NCBI GenBank assembly: GCA_039808885.1
Contig: JBDHTX010000002.1
Location: 176,122-240,121, forward strand
Direction of reading: 5' to 3'
Length of the DNA: 64,000 nucleotides
DNA from: Dongia_A sp039808885
GTDB taxonomy: Bacteria > Pseudomonadota > Alphaproteobacteria > Dongiales > Dongiaceae
Of the stretch, positions 18,799 to 26,477 are shown piece by piece. The notes under the pieces are model-generated. The model was not told where the DNA came from and did no database searches. It saw only the letters and a list, made by a program, of their open reading frames with translations. The translations under genes were made by a program, and so were the position numbers. How positions within the stretch are numbered: position 1 is the stretch's first letter; every line of letters starts with the position of its first letter.

Positions 18799-20055
18799 TT
18801 ATTGCGCGGCGGCGACGGCCTTGACCAATTCCGCCGCGGCGGTCTTGGCGTCCATCTCGCCGTTGAACTCGGCCGTGATCACGTCATAGGTCGCGTTCTT
18901 CACCGCGGCCGGGGCGGCATGCCCGTGCGCCATGGAGCCGAACAGCGTGCCGTTCTTGCTGGCTTCCGCCAGGTCCTTCATGCCCTGCTGGCCGCAGGCG
19001 TCGAGATCCGAGCCGTCGACATCGGTGCGGGCCGGAACCGAGCCCTTCACCTTGTTAAAGGCGACTTGGAACGACGGCGACAGGATGGCGCTGGCCAGCT
19101 TCTCCTGCGCCGCCTTGCGGTCGTCGCCGACCTTGAACATGACGAACTGGTCGGAGTTGAAGGTGACGTCGCCCTGGGTGCCCGGGAAGCGGAAGCAGAG
19201 GAAGTCCTTGCCCGGCACCAGGCCGGCCTTCAGGAATTCGCCCTTCGCCCAGTCACCCATGAACTGCACGCCGGCCTTGCCCTCGATGACCATGGCCGAG
19301 GCCAGGTTCCAGTCGCGGCCGGAGAAGTTGTCGTCGACATAGCCGCGCAGCTGCGTCATGCGCTCGAACGCCTTGACCATGGTGTCGGAGCCGAGCGCCG
19401 CCGGGTCGAGGTCGATGAAGGCCTTCTTGTAGAAGTCCGGCCCGCCGGTCGACATCACCACCGCGTCGAAGATGGTGGCTTCCTGCCAGGGCTGGCCGCC
19501 ATGGGCGACCGCCGTGTAGCCGGCGCCCTTGATCTTGTCGAGCGCCGCGATCAGCTCGTCCCAGGTCGTCGGCTGGGCGATGCCGAGCTCGTCGAAGATC
19601 TTCTTGTTCGCCCACACCCAGTTGGTGGAGTGGACGTTGACCGGGGCGGCGACCCACTTGCCGTCATACTTGGAGAACTTCTGCAGCGCCTCGGGGACGA
19701 CCTTGTCCCAGCCTTCCTTGGCGGCAAGCTCGTTGAGGTCGGCGACCACGCCCTGTTTCGCCCAATCGGTGATGTCGAAACCCAGCATCTGGACGGCGGT
19801 CGGCGGGTTGCCGGCGGTGACGCGCGCGCGCAAGGCCGTCATCGCCTGCTCGCCGCCGCCGCCCGCGACCGGCATGTCCTGCCAGGTCACGCCTTCCTTC
19901 TCGAGATCCTGCTTCAGCACGTTGAGCGCCGCGGCCTCGCCGCCCGACGTCCACCAGTGCAGCACCTCGACCGACTCCTCCGCCATTGCGGCCGCCGAGA
20001 AAAAGGCGAGGCCGGTGACGAGAGCCGTGCCCGTCATCAATTTCTTCAAGTTCAT
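18799..20055 (-). CDS. Sugar ABC transporter substrate-binding protein (glucose/mannose-like)
   Basis: This 418-residue periplasmic protein has a Sec signal (MNLKKLMTG then hydrophobic, cleavage near AAAMA-EE). The mature start VEVLHWWTSGGEAAALN and NVHSTNWVWANKKIFDELG resemble the GtsA/glucose-mannose binding group of the extracellular solute-binding family 1. It heads the nine-gene operon that continues to the PfkB kinase. Ligand could be a hexose or a glucoside; sequence alone does not decide. Confidence 0.92.
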   Translation of the reverse strand: MNLKKLMTGTALVTGLAFFSAAAMAEESVEVLHWWTSGGEAAALNVLKQDLEKEGVTWQDMPVAGGGGEQAMTALRARVTAGNPPTAVQMLGFDITDWAKQGVVADLNELAAKEGWDKVVPEALQKFSKYDGKWVAAPVNVHSTNWVWANKKIFDELGIAQPTTWDELIAALDKIKGAGYTAVAHGGQPWQEATIFDAVVMSTGGPDFYKKAFIDLDPAALGSDTMVKAFERMTQLRGYVDDNFSGRDWNLASAMVIEGKAGVQFMGDWAKGEFLKAGLVPGKDFLCFRFPGTQGDVTFNSDQFVMFKVGDDRKAAQEKLASAILSPSFQVAFNKVKGSVPARTDVDGSDLDACGQQGMKDLAEASKNGTLFGSMAHGHAAPAAVKNATYDVITAEFNGEMDAKTAAAELVKAVAAAQ

Positions 20056-20372
20056 CTAATCCTCCCACTGTCAGTCCAAATTGGATGGATCGTTGGGGTC
20101 CATCCGGTTGCCCGCAGCACGCTCATGCGTTCCGGGGAAGTCATCGGGCCGTTGCGGTCCGATGCGCATTGCCGTAGCCCCGGCCGCGCGGCGCGTGCCG
20201 CCCGGCGGGACTTGATTGACCGTAACCGCCCGCAGGCGGCACTGCAAAGGCTTCGCTCAACCGGGCGCTGTCGCGGCCGGGAACCGGCGCCGGAATTTCC
20301 TGCCGAGCAAGACACGTTCCTGCGATTACAGACAGCCCCGCTTCCGGTCAGGTTTTTCGCGATGCCCATGGT
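20056..20372. promoter_or_regulatory. Control region upstream of the sugar ABC operon
   Basis: This 317-base gap lies between the enoyl-CoA hydratase stop and the binding-protein start, both on the minus strand. It holds an 11-bp palindrome TCCAAATTGGA at 20075-20085, about 20-30 bases before the start codon, and a GGGAGG ribosome site. I see no clear terminator and no sigma70 pair with good spacing. A separate promoter for the transporter operon is likely but not shown. Confidence 0.4.
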
Positions 20373-21161
20373 CTAGCGCCCCTCGAATCCGGGCTTGCGC
20401 TTCTCGCGGAAGGCGGCGACGCCCTCCTTGAGGTCGGCGGTAGAGGCGATCATGGCGCTGGCGAGAATCTCCACCGATGCGGATTGCTCCTCGCCCTCCG
20501 CCGCGTTGATCATCAGCTTCGCCGCCTGCACCGCCGCCGGCCCGCGCGCCGCGATGGCCAGCGCCATCTCGCGCGCGGCATCGAGGCCGATCCCCGCCGC
20601 CACGACGCGATCGACCAGGCCCGCCGCCAGCGCGTCCTCCGCGCCCAGCATCTCGCCGCTCAGCGACAGGCGGCGGATCAGCTGCGCGCCGAAGCGGCGC
20701 ACCAGGCGCTGGGTGCCCGACCAGCCCGGCACCATGCCGAGCCCGGTTTCCGGCAGGCCGAGCTTGATGCCGCTCTCGGCGACGCGGAAATCGCAGGCGC
20801 CGGCCAATTCCAGGCCGCCGCCGAAGGCATGGCCGCTCAACACGGCGATGCTCGGCAGGCGCAGCCGCGCCAGGCGGTCGAAGGTGCGATGGCCCTGCTT
20901 CACCCAGCCATGGGCGAAATCCAGCGGCGACAGGGCGGCCCAGGCGGCGATGTCGCCGCCGGCGCAGAACGCCTTGCCCTCGCCCCGCAGCAGCATCACC
21001 CGCGCGTCCTTGGCATCCTCGATGCGGTCGAAGGCGTCCTCCAGCCCGACCAGCATCGCCTGGTCGAGCGCGTTCAGCTTCTCGGCCCGGTCGAGGGTGA
21101 CGATGGCGAGCGCGCCCTCGAAGGCGAGCTTGACGCGGGGATCGATGAGCTCGTCAGTCAT
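20373..21161 (-). CDS. Enoyl-CoA hydratase/isomerase family protein
   Basis: This 262-residue crotonase-fold enzyme has the CoA-binding AFCAGGDI segment, the oxyanion region SGHAFGGGLELAGACDFRVA and LPETGLGMVPGWSGTQRLVR, with both catalytic Glu positions (GLELA and LPETGLG). It therefore looks like an active hydratase. Its start overlaps the CoA-transferase stop by eight bases, so the two act in one CoA-thioester pathway. Confidence 0.9.
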   Translation of the reverse strand: MTDELIDPRVKLAFEGALAIVTLDRAEKLNALDQAMLVGLEDAFDRIEDAKDARVMLLRGEGKAFCAGGDIAAWAALSPLDFAHGWVKQGHRTFDRLARLRLPSIAVLSGHAFGGGLELAGACDFRVAESGIKLGLPETGLGMVPGWSGTQRLVRRFGAQLIRRLSLSGEMLGAEDALAAGLVDRVVAAGIGLDAAREMALAIAARGPAAVQAAKLMINAAEGEEQSASVEILASAMIASTADLKEGVAAFREKRKPGFEGR

Positions 21162-22758
21162 GGCCGTTCCCGATCCGCGCGGCGCCGTTCAATGTCAGGC
21201 CCAGCTTGTCCGCCCGGAACAAGGCGGCCGGCATGGTCCGCAGATTGCCGGCGACCTTCAACTCGAACCCGGCCTGGTCCAGCACGTCGCGCTTGAGGTC
21301 GATGCCGGGCGCGATCTCGGTGACGGTCACGCCGTCCTTGGCCAGGCTGAGCACGCAGCGCTCGGTCACATAGGTGATCTCCTGCCCCAGCTCCCGCGCG
21401 CGGCGGCCGGAGAAGGAGACATGCTCGACCTCCGGCACCAGCTTCTTCACCTTGCCTTCCTTCAAGACGTGGACCTTGCCGTCCTCGATGCGCACATCGG
21501 CGCCGGCCACCAGGGGTCCGGAGAAGACGATCTTCTTCGCCCGCGCGGTGATGTCGACGAAGCCGCCCGCCCCCGCCGTCACATGCGGCCGGGCCGACAA
21601 CTTGGAGACGTTGACCGAGCCATCCCGGTCGATCTGCAGGAAGGAAAGCAGGGAGGCATCGAATCCGCCGGCCTGAAAATAGGTGAACTGGTGCGGCGAC
21701 GGCATGATGGATTCGGCGTTGGACGAGCAGCCGAAGGCGAATTCCAGCAGCGGCACGCCGCCCACCGCCCCCTGCTCGATCACCCAGGTGACGGCGCCGT
21801 GCTGGCCCTCTTCCAGCAGGATGCGCGGCACGTTGGCGGAGATGCCGAAGCCGATATTGACCGCCATGCCGGCCTTCAATTCGAGGGCCACGCGGCGCGC
21901 GATCGCCTTCTGCAGGTTGAATTCGGGGATCGAGAAGGACGAGAGCGGCCGGAACACCTCGCCCGAGATCGCCGGGTCGTAGGGCGTCTGCGTCGTCTGC
22001 AGCTGGTCGGGCGCCACCACCACGTAATCGACCAGGATGCCCGGCACGCGCACGTCCTGCGGCTTGTGCGTGCCGGCCTGGGCCAGGCGCTTCACCTGGG
22101 CGATGACGATGCCGCCATTGTTGCGCGCGGCCATCGCCTGCTCGAGCGCGCCGAGGAAGGCGCCCTCGTGTTCAAATGTCAGATTCCCCCGCTCGTCAGC
22201 GGTGGTGGCGCGGATGATGGAAAGTTGCGGCACGATGGCGGGGAAATAGAGCCAGGTATCGCCGTCGAACTCCACCTTGCGCACGACGGGCTCGGCCGCG
22301 GCGCGCGCGTTCATGGCGCAGCCCTGGCGCGCCGGATCGACGAAGGTGTCGAGGCCGACCTTGGTGAGGGTCCCGGGCCGCTTGGCCGCCGCCTCGCGGT
22401 GCATGTCGAACAGGATGCCGGAGGGGATGTTGTAGGCGGCGATCTCGTTGGCGCCGATCATCTGCCAGATCTTCGGCGGCTCCGCCGAGGACGGGCCGGA
22501 GGGATAGGACCCGCAGAGCGTCTTCTTCAGCAGGCCCTTCCGCGCCAGGTGGTCGATGCCCTTGATGCCGTACATGTCGCCGGCCGCGATCGGGTGCAGC
22601 GTCGTGATCTCGCGCGGGTGCCCGGTCGCCGCGAAGCGCGCGCCGATCGCGCCCAGGACCGCATCGGGGCAGCCAAGGCCGCTCGACGAAGACACCGAGA
22701 CGATCATCCCGTCCTCGATCAGCTTTGCCGCATCCTCGGCCGAAACCACCTTCACCAT
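21154..22758 (-). CDS. Acyl-CoA:acetate/3-ketoacid CoA transferase (YdiF-like)
   Basis: This 534-residue protein fuses the alpha and beta parts of class I CoA transferases. The N-terminal glycine-rich segment (SVSSSSGLGCPDAVL) and the catalytic Glu in TWVIEQGAVGG are present. The ATG at 22758 gives a normal N-terminus (MVKVVSAEDAAKLI); a TTG three codons earlier is abutted by its own ribosome site and is unlikely. It is encoded between a Gfo/Idh dehydrogenase and an enoyl-CoA hydratase. Confidence 0.92.
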   Translation of the reverse strand: MVKVVSAEDAAKLIEDGMIVSVSSSSGLGCPDAVLGAIGARFAATGHPREITTLHPIAAGDMYGIKGIDHLARKGLLKKTLCGSYPSGPSSAEPPKIWQMIGANEIAAYNIPSGILFDMHREAAAKRPGTLTKVGLDTFVDPARQGCAMNARAAAEPVVRKVEFDGDTWLYFPAIVPQLSIIRATTADERGNLTFEHEGAFLGALEQAMAARNNGGIVIAQVKRLAQAGTHKPQDVRVPGILVDYVVVAPDQLQTTQTPYDPAISGEVFRPLSSFSIPEFNLQKAIARRVALELKAGMAVNIGFGISANVPRILLEEGQHGAVTWVIEQGAVGGVPLLEFAFGCSSNAESIMPSPHQFTYFQAGGFDASLLSFLQIDRDGSVNVSKLSARPHVTAGAGGFVDITARAKKIVFSGPLVAGADVRIEDGKVHVLKEGKVKKLVPEVEHVSFSGRRARELGQEITYVTERCVLSLAKDGVTVTEIAPGIDLKRDVLDQAGFELKVAGNLRTMPAALFRADKLGLTLNGAARIGNGHD

Positions 22759-22770
22759 CTTCCGCAACCC

Positions 22771-23778
22771 TCACAAACCTGGATCGATCTTGACGACGCG
22801 GCCGGTCTTCGCCGATTCCATCGTCGCCACGCCGGCCCACACGCCATCCTCGCCGCTCGCCGCCGGCTGGCCTTCGCCGCGCATCGCCGCGTGGAACGCC
22901 CGCAGCGAGCGCTCGTAGAGATTTTCCGGCGCCAGCGGCAGCGTCTCCTCGCCTTTCTCGGTGCGCAGGGTCACGCTGCCCACCGGACGCTGGCTCATCA
23001 CGTCGCGGCCGATCAGCGAGCCCTCGGTGCCATGCACCTCGATGCCGTGGCCGGCATATTTGGTGGTGAAGCCGTCATGGGTCTGGGCGATCAGGCCGGA
23101 GCCGAAGCGGAATACCGCCATCGCCGCATCCTCGAGGCCCGCCGCCGCCATGCCGCCGGACTGCGCCAGCGCCGTCACCTCGACCGGATTGTCGTCCAGG
23201 ATGAAGCGCAGGGTGTCGACGTCATGCACGGTGATGTCGAGGATGACGCCGCCGCCGGCTTCCGGCCGGGTGATGCGCCAGCCCTGCAGATGCGGCGGCA
23301 GGTAGACCGCGTGGAACACGCGCGCCGAGAGCGGCGTGCCGATGCGTCCGGCCCTGATCGCCGCGCGGATGGCGCCGTGGCTGGCGGCGTTGCGCAGATG
23401 ATGGTTGGTGCCGAGCACCACCCCGGCATTGCGGCAGCCCGCCACCATCTGGCGCGCATCGGCGACGGTCATGGCCAGCGGCTTCTCGCACAGCACATGC
23501 TTGCCGGCCGCCGCCGCGGCCAGGGTCTGCTCTTTGTGCAGCTCGTTGGTGGTGGAGATATAGACCGCGTCGACCTTCGGGTCGGCCAGCAGCGCGTCGA
23601 GGCTGTCATAGGCCTTGGCGATGCCGTTGGCCTTGGCATAGTCGGCGCCGCGCGCGGCGCTGGAGCTCATCACCGCCGCCACCTCGGCGCCGGGCTGCGC
23701 GCGGATCGCGCCGATCACCCATTCCCGGGCGATGGTGCTGGCGCCGATCAGGCCCCAGCCGAAATTCGTCTTGCTCAT
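22771..23778 (-). CDS. Gfo/Idh/MocA family oxidoreductase
   Basis: This 335-residue NAD(P)-dependent sugar dehydrogenase has the Rossmann start GLIGASTIAREWV, the family Lys in CEKPLAMTV and the catalytic-domain segment GGVILDITVHDVDTLRFIL. The ATG at 23778 overlaps the LacI stop by four bases (ATGA), so it is cotranscribed with its regulator. It probably oxidises or reduces a sugar, polyol or keto sugar in the pathway controlled by that LacI. Confidence 0.92.
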   Translation of the reverse strand: MSKTNFGWGLIGASTIAREWVIGAIRAQPGAEVAAVMSSSAARGADYAKANGIAKAYDSLDALLADPKVDAVYISTTNELHKEQTLAAAAAGKHVLCEKPLAMTVADARQMVAGCRNAGVVLGTNHHLRNAASHGAIRAAIRAGRIGTPLSARVFHAVYLPPHLQGWRITRPEAGGGVILDITVHDVDTLRFILDDNPVEVTALAQSGGMAAAGLEDAAMAVFRFGSGLIAQTHDGFTTKYAGHGIEVHGTEGSLIGRDVMSQRPVGSVTLRTEKGEETLPLAPENLYERSLRAFHAAMRGEGQPAASGEDGVWAGVATMESAKTGRVVKIDPGL

Positions 23779-24878
23779 GCCCGCTTCTCCATCCGCGGCC
23801 GCTCGATACGTTGCGGCGCGGGGCCGCCGCAGCTTTCCCGGATCACCAGATGCACGGCGCCGACATGCTCCTCGACGAGGTTGCGTCCGGCCTCGATCAT
23901 CTTCAGCACGGTCTGCGCGGCCCGCTCGCCGAGCCCCATGGCATCGACCGCGATGGTGGTGAGCGGCGGGTCGGCATGCACCGCCTCCTGCACGTCGTCG
24001 AAACCGATGACGCCGAAATCGCTGCCCGGCTGCATCCCGCGGCGGCGCAGGGCGAGGCAGACGCCGAAGGCGACGATGTCGTTGAAGCAAAGTGCTGCCG
24101 TCGGCGGCTCGCGATGGCTGAGGGCGCTCTCCAGCGCCGAGACGCCGCCGTCGCGGGTCGGCGCGGTGGCGATGTTGAGCGCGCGGTCGGGGTCGAGCCC
24201 GGCATCGGCCAGCGCGGCGCGGAACCCGTCCAGGCGCTCGCCACGCACCACCGAATCGGCATAGCCGCCGAGAAACGCGATGCGGCGATGGCCAAGCTCG
24301 ACCAGCCGCTCCACCGCAAGCCGCGCGCCGAGCCGGTTGTCCGGCACCACCGAGGAGATCCGCGCGCCGGGCAGGCGCCGCATCGCCAGCACCACCGGGA
24401 CGCCGGCCGCCTGCAGCCCGTCCAGCGCGTCGGAAGGCGTGCCGCGCGCCGGCGAGATGATGAGGCCGGCGACGCCCTGCTCGCGCATCAGCTTGATGAC
24501 CTCGGCCTGGCGCACCGGGTTCTCCGCCGTGTTGGCGATGAAGGGCACGTAGCCGGCCGACTGGAAGCTGCGCTCGATCCCCACCGCCAGCTCGGCGAAG
24601 AACGGGTTGGTCAGGTCGTTGATGATCATGCCGACGATGTTGGAGCGCGCCCGGCGCAGATTGGCGGCGCCGCGGTTATAGACGTAGCCGAGCTCGCGGA
24701 TCGCGGCGTTGACCCGGTCGCGGGTCTCGGGATGCACCGCCTCGCTGCCCTTCAGCACCAGCGACACGGTCGATTTCGAGACTCCCGCGGCCGCGGCAAT
24801 CTCGATGATCGTCACCCGGTCCTTGGCCTTGCGCTGCGCCACCAGCCGCTCCCAGTTCGCCCTGCGGGCTTTTCCCAC
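23775..24878 (-). CDS. LacI family transcriptional regulator (probable autorepressor)
   Basis: This 367-residue regulator has the HTH VTIIEIAAAAGVSKSTVSLVLKG at about residues 22-44, the hinge helix AANLRRARS and a periplasmic-binding-like sugar domain. The GTG at 24878 is the only start that keeps the HTH; it adds about 20 basic residues before the HTH and has no ribosome site. That fits a nearly leaderless transcript from the promoter at 24891-24919. It overlaps the Gfo/Idh gene and is divergent from the DUF993 gene. Confidence 0.9.
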   Translation of the reverse strand: MGKARRANWERLVAQRKAKDRVTIIEIAAAAGVSKSTVSLVLKGSEAVHPETRDRVNAAIRELGYVYNRGAANLRRARSNIVGMIINDLTNPFFAELAVGIERSFQSAGYVPFIANTAENPVRQAEVIKLMREQGVAGLIISPARGTPSDALDGLQAAGVPVVLAMRRLPGARISSVVPDNRLGARLAVERLVELGHRRIAFLGGYADSVVRGERLDGFRAALADAGLDPDRALNIATAPTRDGGVSALESALSHREPPTAALCFNDIVAFGVCLALRRRGMQPGSDFGVIGFDDVQEAVHADPPLTTIAVDAMGLGERAAQTVLKMIEAGRNLVEEHVGAVHLVIRESCGGPAPQRIERPRMEKRA

Positions 24879-24886
24879 TTTTGTTG

Positions 24887-24919
24887 GAACGTTCTAGTTT
24901 CTTCCGGCACGCTTGTCAA
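24887..24919 (-). promoter_or_regulatory. lacI promoter with overlapping operator
   Basis: Minus-strand -35 TTGACA (24919-24914), a 17-base spacer and -10 TAGAAC (24896-24891) form a good sigma70-like promoter. The palindrome GAACGTTC (24894-24887), with the central CG typical of LacI-family sites, overlaps the -10 and the expected start site. This predicts autorepression. Confidence 0.6.
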
Positions 24920-24977
24920 TCCAAGCCTAGCGGCTCTATCTCGCGCCGCCGGGATTGAAGCTCTGACTCGGCCTAAG

Positions 24978-25005
24978 TTGCTGCTAAATCATGCATAATT
25001 ATAGG
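24978..25005 (+). promoter_or_regulatory. Candidate promoter for the DUF993 gene
   Basis: TTGCTG (24978-24983) and TATAGG (25000-25005) are spaced 16 bases apart in an unusually AT-rich stretch about 115 bases before the start codon. Boxes are imperfect. Confidence 0.4.
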
Positions 25006-25118
25006 GCAGCCCAGAGAATCCGGAACGCGCCGGGCGGCATCGGCCGGCGCAGATTCCGCTTGAAAAACTGGAACGATCCAAATATTCATCGACGATTGGC
25101 TTTTCCAGGATCGCGGCG

Positions 25119-26279
25119 ATGTCCAGTCTCATGCTTCCCGATGCTTCCGGTCGGCTGGCGCCCTACGCGCTCAGCGGGCGGGCGATCGCCGCGCCGGCCG
25201 GCCGGTCCTGGCCGCGCATCGCCTATGCCGCCGCTCATGTCGTCGCCGACCCGCTGGCCGCCGTCAACCCCTGGGGCCGCGCCGCCGTCGACTGGGACGC
25301 GACCATGGCCTATCGCCGGCATCTCTGGGGCCTCGGCTTCCGCATCGCCGAGGCGATGGACACCTCGCAGCGCGGCATGGGCTTCGACTGGACCAATGCG
25401 CAGGAATTGATCCGCCGCTCCCTCGCCGAGGCGCACGGCATTCCCGGCGCCGACCTTGCCAGCGGCGCCGGCACCGACCACCTGGCGCCGGGCAGCGCGA
25501 AATCGCTGGACGACGTCATCGCCGCCTATGCCGCGCAGGTCGGCTTCGTCGAAGGCCAGGGCGGCCGCGTCATCCTGATGGCAAGCCGCGAGCTGGCCCG
25601 CATCGCCCGCGGCGCCGACGACTACCTGCAGGTCTATGGCGAGATCCTGCGCCAGGCCTCGCGGCCGGTGATCCTGCACTGGCTGGGCGAGATGTTCGAT
25701 CCGGCGCTGGCCGGCTATTGGGGCTCAGCTGACGACGCGGTCGCGGCCGAGACGGTGCTGCAGCTGATCGCCGCCCACGCCGCGAAGATCGAGGGCATCA
25801 AGATCTCGCTGCTCGACGCCGGCAAGGAGATCGCCTTCCGCCGCCACCTGCCCAAGGGCGTGCTGATGTTCACCGGCGACGATTTCAACTACCCGGATCT
25901 CATCGCCGGCGACGCGCATGGCTACTCCCATGCCCTGCTCGGCATCTTCGACGCCATCGCGCCGGCGGCGGCGGCGGCGCTCGGCGCGCTCGGCGCCGGC
26001 GACATGGCCGCCTATCGCGCCGCCTTCGATCCGACGGTGCCGCTGTCGCGCAGGATCTTCGAGGCGCCGACCCAGTACTACAAGGCCGGCATCGTCTTCC
26101 TCGCCTGGCTGAACGGCTTCCAGCGGCATTTCACCATGCTGGGCGGCATGCAATCGGCGCGCGGCATCCTGCATTACGCGGACATCTTCCGCCTCGCCGA
26201 CCAGGCCGGCCTGCTGCGCGATCCGGAACTCGCCGGCGGGCGCATGAAGGCGCTGCTCTCCCTGCATGGGATCGGTTGA
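25119..26279 (+). CDS. DUF993 family protein (dihydrodipicolinate synthase-like aldolase fold)
   Basis: This 386-residue protein matches DUF993, a family with a TIM-barrel related to class I aldolases. Segments such as DWDATMAYRRHLW, HWLGEMFDPALAGYWG, EGIKISLLDAGKE (with the candidate Schiff-base Lys) and GDDFNYPDLI are seen. The reaction is not established. The ATG follows AGGA by nine bases. It is divergent from the LacI/Gfo-Idh pair, so it is probably controlled by the same repressor and acts on the same sugar-derived intermediate. Confidence 0.85.
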   Translation: MSSLMLPDASGRLAPYALSGRAIAAPAGRSWPRIAYAAAHVVADPLAAVNPWGRAAVDWDATMAYRRHLWGLGFRIAEAMDTSQRGMGFDWTNAQELIRRSLAEAHGIPGADLASGAGTDHLAPGSAKSLDDVIAAYAAQVGFVEGQGGRVILMASRELARIARGADDYLQVYGEILRQASRPVILHWLGEMFDPALAGYWGSADDAVAAETVLQLIAAHAAKIEGIKISLLDAGKEIAFRRHLPKGVLMFTGDDFNYPDLIAGDAHGYSHALLGIFDAIAPAAAAALGALGAGDMAAYRAAFDPTVPLSRRIFEAPTQYYKAGIVFLAWLNGFQRHFTMLGGMQSARGILHYADIFRLADQAGLLRDPELAGGRMKALLSLHGIG

Positions 26280-26302
26280 ACCGCGCCTCGGGTTGATATC
26301 AT

Positions 26303-26371
26303 CACAAGATTTCAGTTGTGCTGATCTTGTGCCGATTTCACCCATGCTTTGGCGTCACGCATGGTGAAATC
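26303..26371. other. Two hairpins upstream of the chemoreceptor gene
   Basis: CACAAGAT (26303-26310) pairs with ATCTTGTG (26324-26331), and GATTTCACCCATGC (26334-26347) pairs with GCATGGTGAAATC (26359-26371) with one bulged base. They follow the DUF993 stop and precede an AT-rich promoter-like zone before 26478. They may terminate DUF993 transcription. Confidence 0.5.
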
Positions 26372-26477
26372 GACGAAAATCTGCTCGGAATCGTCCTCCA
26401 TCATTACAGTCTCTTAACGAACCAGCACGCAAATTAAATCGAGATCAGGACAACCTATCTGCGCTGGGGGAATCCAC

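Noticed and set aside
20395..24264. A 1289-codon open frame on the plus strand opposite the CoA transferase and Gfo/Idh genes
   Set aside because: It crosses several well-supported genes in antisense and has the composition of a high-GC shadow frame.
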